Notes under the pieces: model-generated
The model's input: only the letters and a program-made list of their open reading frames with translations
What the model was told of the DNA's origin: nothing
Databases searched by the model: none
NCBI RefSeq assembly: GCF_029167625.1
Contig: NZ_CP119145.1
Location: 2,790,001-2,854,000, forward strand
Source of the DNA: Streptomyces sp. AM 4-1-1
Lineage (GTDB): Bacteria; Actinomycetota; Actinomycetes; Streptomycetales; Streptomycetaceae
Direction of reading: 5' to 3'
Length of the DNA stretch: 64,000 nt
In this document: positions 60,352 through 64,000 of the stretch, piece after piece
Layout: the number at the start of each line of letters is the position of its first letter
Numbering within the stretch: the stretch's first letter is position 1
Position numbers and translations under genes: made by a program

Positions 60352-61269
60352 CTACACCGTCAGCCCGCGCACCAGCAGGTCCAGCAGCGCGCACGCGAAC
60401 AGCGCGATCCCGATGAACCCGTTGACCGAGAAGAACGCCCGGTTCAGCCGGGACAGGTCGTGCGGGCGCACCACCCGGTGCTCGTACACGAACGCCACCG
60501 CGACGATCACCAGGCCGATCCAGAAGAACAGCCCGGCGTCGGTGGCCACCGCGTACCAGACGAACAGCCCGGTCGTCACCGCGTGGCAGACCCGCGCCCC
60601 CCACAGCGCGGCCGGGATACCGAACCTCGCCGGGACCGACAGCACCCCGTGCGCCCGGTCCGCCTGGACGTCCTGGCAGCCGAAGATCAGGTCGAAGCCG
60701 CCGATCCAGACGCCGACCGCGACCCCGAGGATCACCGCGTCCCACGACCAGCTGCCGGTGACCGCCAGCCAGGCCCCGACCGGGCCGATGGCCTGGGCGA
60801 GTCCCAGGATGGCGTGCGGGTAGTTCGTGAACCGCTTTCCGTACGGGTAGACCACCATCGGTACGACGGCGACCGGCGCGAGCGCCAGGCACAGCGGGTT
60901 CAGCAGGGCCGCGGCGCCGAGGAAGACGACCACCGCGACCAGTGCCCCGGTCCAGGCGGACCGCACGGACACCGCGCCGGTCACCAGCTCACGGTTGGCG
61001 GTACGGGGGTTACGCGCGTCGATCTCCCGGTCGATGATCCGGTTGCAGGCCATCGCGAACGTCCGCAGCCCGACCATCGCGACCGTGATCAGCAGCAGTT
61101 TCACCCAGTGGACGCTCCCGTCCAGCCGGAACATCGCGGTGAGGGCGGCGATGTACGCGAAGGGCAGCGCGAACACGGAGTGCTCGATCATCACCAGCCG
61201 CAGGAACGCCTTGACCTTGCTCGTGGGCCGCGCGGGCCCCTGCCCTACGACGCCCTCGGCCGTGCTCAC
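60352..61269 (-). CDS. mqnP: UbiA-family prenyltransferase of menaquinone synthesis
   Basis: A 305-residue, about nine-helix membrane prenyltransferase that attaches the polyprenyl chain to the futalosine-derived 1,4-dihydroxy-6-naphthoate nucleus. First Asp motif: [19 protein letters not shown]. Second: [19 protein letters not shown] (DxxxD-type). Start GTG 61269 overlaps the UbiD stop (GTGA), so the two are coupled. Confidence 0.93.
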   Translation of the reverse strand: MSTAEGVVGQGPARPTSKVKAFLRLVMIEHSVFALPFAYIAALTAMFRLDGSVHWVKLLLITVAMVGLRTFAMACNRIIDREIDARNPRTANRELVTGAVSVRSAWTGALVAVVVFLGAAALLNPLCLALAPVAVVPMVVYPYGKRFTNYPHAILGLAQAIGPVGAWLAVTGSWSWDAVILGVAVGVWIGGFDLIFGCQDVQADRAHGVLSVPARFGIPAALWGARVCHAVTTGLFVWYAVATDAGLFFWIGLVIVAVAFVYEHRVVRPHDLSRLNRAFFSVNGFIGIALFACALLDLLVRGLTV

Positions 61270-62723
61270 AGCCCGTACTCCTTCCACCGCTTGGTCACCC
61301 GTTCGCCGGTCGCCGGGTCGGACTCGACCATGGCGGGCCAGCCGCCGTCCCGGGTGTAGCCCTCCTCGGGCCACTTCCGGGTCGCGTCGATGCCGGCCTT
61401 GCCGCCCCAGAACTGCTGGTACGAGGCGTGGTCGAGATGGTCCACCGGGCCCTCGACCACGGTCAGGTCACGGGCGTAGTCGGTGTTGCCGAGCGCCCGC
61501 CACGCCACCTCGTGCAGATCGTGGACGTCACAGTCGGAGTCCACGACCACGATCAGCTTGGTCAGCGACATCATGTGCGCGCCCCAGACGGCGCTCATCA
61601 CCTTCTGGGCGTGCTTCGGGTACTTCTTGTCGATCGAGACGATCGCGCAGTTGTGGAAGCCGCCCGACTCCGGCAGGTGGTAGTCGACGATGTCCGGCAC
61701 GATGATCTTCAGCAGCGGCAGGAAGAACCGCTCGGTGGCCCGCCCCAGCGGGCCGTCCTCGGTCGGCGGGCGCCCCACCACGATCGACTGGAGCAGCGGC
61801 CGCCTGCGCATGGTGACGCAGTCGATGGTCAGCGCGGGGAACGGTTCCTGCGGGGTGTAGAAGCCGGTGTGATCGCCGAACGGGCCCTCGGGCAGCATCT
61901 CGCCGGGCTCCAGCCACCCCTCGATGACGACCTCGGCCTGCGCCGGGACCTGGAGCGGGACGGTCCGGCAGTCGACCATCTCGATCCGCTTGCCCTGGAT
62001 GAACCCGGCGAAGAGGTATTCGTCGATGTCCCCGGGCAGCGGCGCGGTGGAGGCGTACGTCACGGCGGGCGGCGCCCCGAACGCGATGGCGACGGGCAGC
62101 CGTTCACCGCGCCTGGCGGCGACCTGGTAGTGGTTGCGGCTGTCCTTGTGGATCTGCCAGTGCATCCCGATGGTGCGCCGGTCGTGGCGCTGGAGCCGGT
62201 ACAGCCCCAGGTTCCGCACGCCGGTCTCCGGGTGCTTGGTGTGCGTGAGCCCCAGGTTGAAGAAGGAGCCGCCGTCCTCGGGCCAGGTGAACAGCGCGGG
62301 CAGCCGGTCGAGGTCCACGTCGTCACCGGTGAGGACCACCTCCTGCACCGGCGCGCTCCCCGCCTTCACCTTCCTCGGCGGTACGTGGGCCATGGCGCCG
62401 AGCTTTCCGAACGCCTCGCGCACTCCGACGAAACCGTGCGGCAGCTCGGGCTTGAGCAGCCCGCCGATCTTGGCGCTGATGTCGTCGTACGACTTCAGTC
62501 CGAGCGCCTTGAGGAGGCGCCGGTCGGTCCCGAAGACGTTCATGGCCAGGGGCATCGAGGACCCCTTGACGTTCTCGAAGAGCAGCGCGGGGCCGCCCGC
62601 CTTGTTCACCCGGTCGACGATCTCGCCGACCTCCAGATACGGGTCGACCTCGGCCTTGATGCGCTTGAGCTCGCCCTCGCGCTCCAGGGCCCGGAGCAGG
62701 GAGCGAAGATCGTCGTAAGCCAT
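61266..62723 (-). CDS. UbiD-family decarboxylase (menaquinone block)
   Basis: A 485-residue prenyl-FMN-dependent decarboxylase. [64 protein letters not shown] (the catalytic Glu region) and [22 protein letters not shown] 62723; longer frames upstream are not coding. It removes a carboxylate in the 1,4-dihydroxy-6-naphthoate branch (MqnL role). First gene of the UbiD-UbiA pair. Confidence 0.94.
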   Translation of the reverse strand: MAYDDLRSLLRALEREGELKRIKAEVDPYLEVGEIVDRVNKAGGPALLFENVKGSSMPLAMNVFGTDRRLLKALGLKSYDDISAKIGGLLKPELPHGFVGVREAFGKLGAMAHVPPRKVKAGSAPVQEVVLTGDDVDLDRLPALFTWPEDGGSFFNLGLTHTKHPETGVRNLGLYRLQRHDRRTIGMHWQIHKDSRNHYQVAARRGERLPVAIAFGAPPAVTYASTAPLPGDIDEYLFAGFIQGKRIEMVDCRTVPLQVPAQAEVVIEGWLEPGEMLPEGPFGDHTGFYTPQEPFPALTIDCVTMRRRPLLQSIVVGRPPTEDGPLGRATERFFLPLLKIIVPDIVDYHLPESGGFHNCAIVSIDKKYPKHAQKVMSAVWGAHMMSLTKLIVVVDSDCDVHDLHEVAWRALGNTDYARDLTVVEGPVDHLDHASYQQFWGGKAGIDATRKWPEEGYTRDGGWPAMVESDPATGERVTKRWKEYGL

Positions 62724-62900
62724 GCCGTCCAGTTTGTCATCACGCCCGCCGATCACCGGGAGTGCCCCACCCCGTGCCCGCCCCGGCCGGTCCGGCGGCT
62801 CCCGCCCGCTCGCCGCTGCCGGACACCCGCAGCGGATACGCTGGCCGTGTCACCAGGGGCGACGATCCGCCCCGCCGCCGCTCACAGGGGGGATGTCATC

Positions 62901-63341
62901 ATGCTCCGGGTCCTGCTCTTCGTCCTGCCTGTCGCGCTGATGATCTACGCGTTCATCGACTGCCTCAACACCCCCGAGAAGGAGGTCAAGCACCTCCCGA
63001 AGATCGCCTGGGTGGTCATCATCTTGATGTTCTGGGTGGTCGGGTCGGTGGTCTGGCTCGTCAAGGGCAAGGAGCGCGCGCCGGCCGGCGCCCGGCGCGG
63101 GCAGTGGGTGGCGCCCGACGACAACCCGGACTTCCTGCGGTCGCTGAAGGAGGACGGCGGGGGCGAGCCGGACGGCGGCGCCGGGACCGACGGCCGGACC
63201 GGCGACGAGAAGGACGACGAGAAGGACGACGAGTCGGCCCTCAAGGAGTGGGAGGCCGATCTGCGCCGCCGCGAGGACGAACTCAAGCGCCGCGAGGGCG
63301 GAAGCGGTGGGGCGGGCGACGCGACACCGCCGAAGTCCTGA
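62901..63341 (+). CDS. PLDc_N-domain membrane protein
   Basis: A 146-residue protein. Two transmembrane helices: [20 protein letters not shown] (3-22) and [23 protein letters not shown] (32-54), the phospholipase-D N-terminal domain found alone in many actinobacteria. The rest is a charged tail with a DEKDDEKDD run and a coiled coil ([17 protein letters not shown]). ATG 62901 with GGGGGA seven bases upstream. Function unknown. Confidence 0.88.
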   Translation: MLRVLLFVLPVALMIYAFIDCLNTPEKEVKHLPKIAWVVIILMFWVVGSVVWLVKGKERAPAGARRGQWVAPDDNPDFLRSLKEDGGGEPDGGAGTDGRTGDEKDDEKDDESALKEWEADLRRREDELKRREGGSGGAGDATPPKS

Positions 63342-63734
63342 CCTTCCGAAGTCCTGACCGAAGATCTGGCCTTGCGAAGACCTGACCTTCCGAAGATCTG
63401 GCCTTGCGAAGACCTGACCTTCCGAAGATCCGACCTTCCGATCTGGCCCTTCGGGGCCCTGACGTGCGGGGCCCCGGCCCTTCGGGTGCCTGACCGTCCG
63501 TCGCACCTCTGTTCCGAACCGCCGTACTCGCTCTTCCGCTGATCCGACGATCCTCCATTCCGTCTTTCCACCATTGCGCTGATCCGTCGATCCGCTGATC
63601 CGTCGATCCGACGGTATGCGGAACAGCCACCTCCGAACCGCCCTCGGCAAATCCTCTTACTCGCCCAACCACCGGCAGCTACGCTGCTGTTGACGCTGTG
63701 ACGGGTCATACGGGGAGTCGGCGCTGGGGGTTCT
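63342..63734. repeat. spacer with 31-bp tandem repeats
   Basis: CGAAGATCTGGCCTTGCGAA plus 11 more bases is repeated with a 31-bp period from 63360 to 63422, with shorter copies on either side. A second array of GATCCGTC/GATCCGCT lies at 63578-63612. No gene is seen. Confidence 0.75.
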
Positions 63735-64000
63735 GTGGACAGAGAGCTGTACGGACGAGAGGCGATCTTCAGCGGTGACGGTCTCGCGGCCCGGCTGACG
63801 GGACTCGACCCGTCCAGCTCCGCCAAGGCGCCCTTCGAGCACCGCGACGATCCGCCCGTCGTCGTCCTGACCGGCGGTCGCGGCATGGGCAAGACCGCCG
63901 TGCTCAAGCGGCTGCGCACGCTGTACCGGGACGTCACCCCGATCGCGCTCGTCGACTGCGAGGCCGTGACCCCGCCCGAGGACCCCGGCCCCGGCTGGAC
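63735..64000 (+). CDS. ATP-binding protein with Walker A, 3' end outside window
   Basis: GTG 63735 (GGGGG four bases upstream) opens 88 codons: VDRELYGREAIFSGDGLAAR, then VVVLTGGRGMGKTAVLKRL with a P-loop (GGRGMGKT) and a strand IALVDCEAV. It looks like the start of a STAND/AAA-type ATPase common in streptomycetes. The rest is beyond the window. Confidence 0.75.
   Translation, partial: MDRELYGREAIFSGDGLAARLTGLDPSSSAKAPFEHRDDPPVVVLTGGRGMGKTAVLKRLRTLYRDVTPIALVDCEAVTPPEDPGPGW

Overview
The window is high-GC DNA with Streptomyces-type coding: strong third-position G/C, GTG and TTG starts, ATGA/GTGA stop-start overlaps, DUF397 plus XRE/DUF5753 pairs, an F420 FO synthase and the futalosine menaquinone genes. 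It is most likely a Streptomyces chromosome or a close relative. No rRNA, tRNA or CRISPR array was seen. Coding sequences run off both ends: an MFS transporter at base 1 and an ATP-binding protein at base 64000.

Region 1 (1-11.4 kb) is mostly housekeeping: a divergent MFS/MerR pair, a threonine dehydratase-like enzyme, fbiC (FO synthase), a HAD hydrolase, a FadR-type GntR regulator, an SUMF1-like protein, a GNAT acetyltransferase and two lipoproteins. Region 2 (11.5-30.6 kb, minus strand) is a nonribosomal peptide cluster of eight overlapping genes. In transcription order they are a C-A-PCP synthetase; a C-A-PCP-TE synthetase fused in frame to an MFS transporter; a freestanding AMP ligase; a second C-A-PCP synthetase; an MbtH-like protein; a freestanding carrier protein; a freestanding condensation domain; and a large N,N-dimethylformamidase-like protein. 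The thioesterase has GHCG where most have GxSxG. One strong sigma-70-type promoter with a palindrome at its -35 lies upstream. The A domains read as Ser (DVWHLSLVDK), Gly-like (DIVQVGVVWK) and unassigned (DTEDLLSVIK).

Region 3 (30.9-43 kb) holds a DAACS symporter preceded by a leaderless, cysteine-rich leader ORF (probably cysteine-responsive, which points to cystine transport), a two-domain GHKL ATPase/Shedu-type nuclease (candidate anti-phage effector), MarR and ArsR regulators with operators, an ArsR-SRPBCC-DHFR-like operon, a helix-turn-helix protein, a crystallin-type secreted protein and mqnE.

Region 4 (43.3-58.6 kb) is accessory DNA lying between mqnE and the other menaquinone genes, which are normally neighbours in streptomycetes. 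It has an MMPL exporter, a TetR regulator with two operators and an alpha/beta hydrolase; RHS and resolvase-like debris; a compact radical SAM/DnaQ exonuclease/aldo-keto reductase/dTMP kinase operon led by a DUF6879-XRE regulatory set; an IS630-type transposase remnant; a tandemly duplicated DUF397/XRE unit; a four-gene operon ending in a PCMT-like methyltransferase; and a truncated aldehyde dehydrogenase. Region 5 (58.6-64 kb) returns to the core: Lrp/AsnC regulator, a tiny basic protein, UbiX, UbiA (MqnP), UbiD, a PLDc_N membrane protein and an ATPase.
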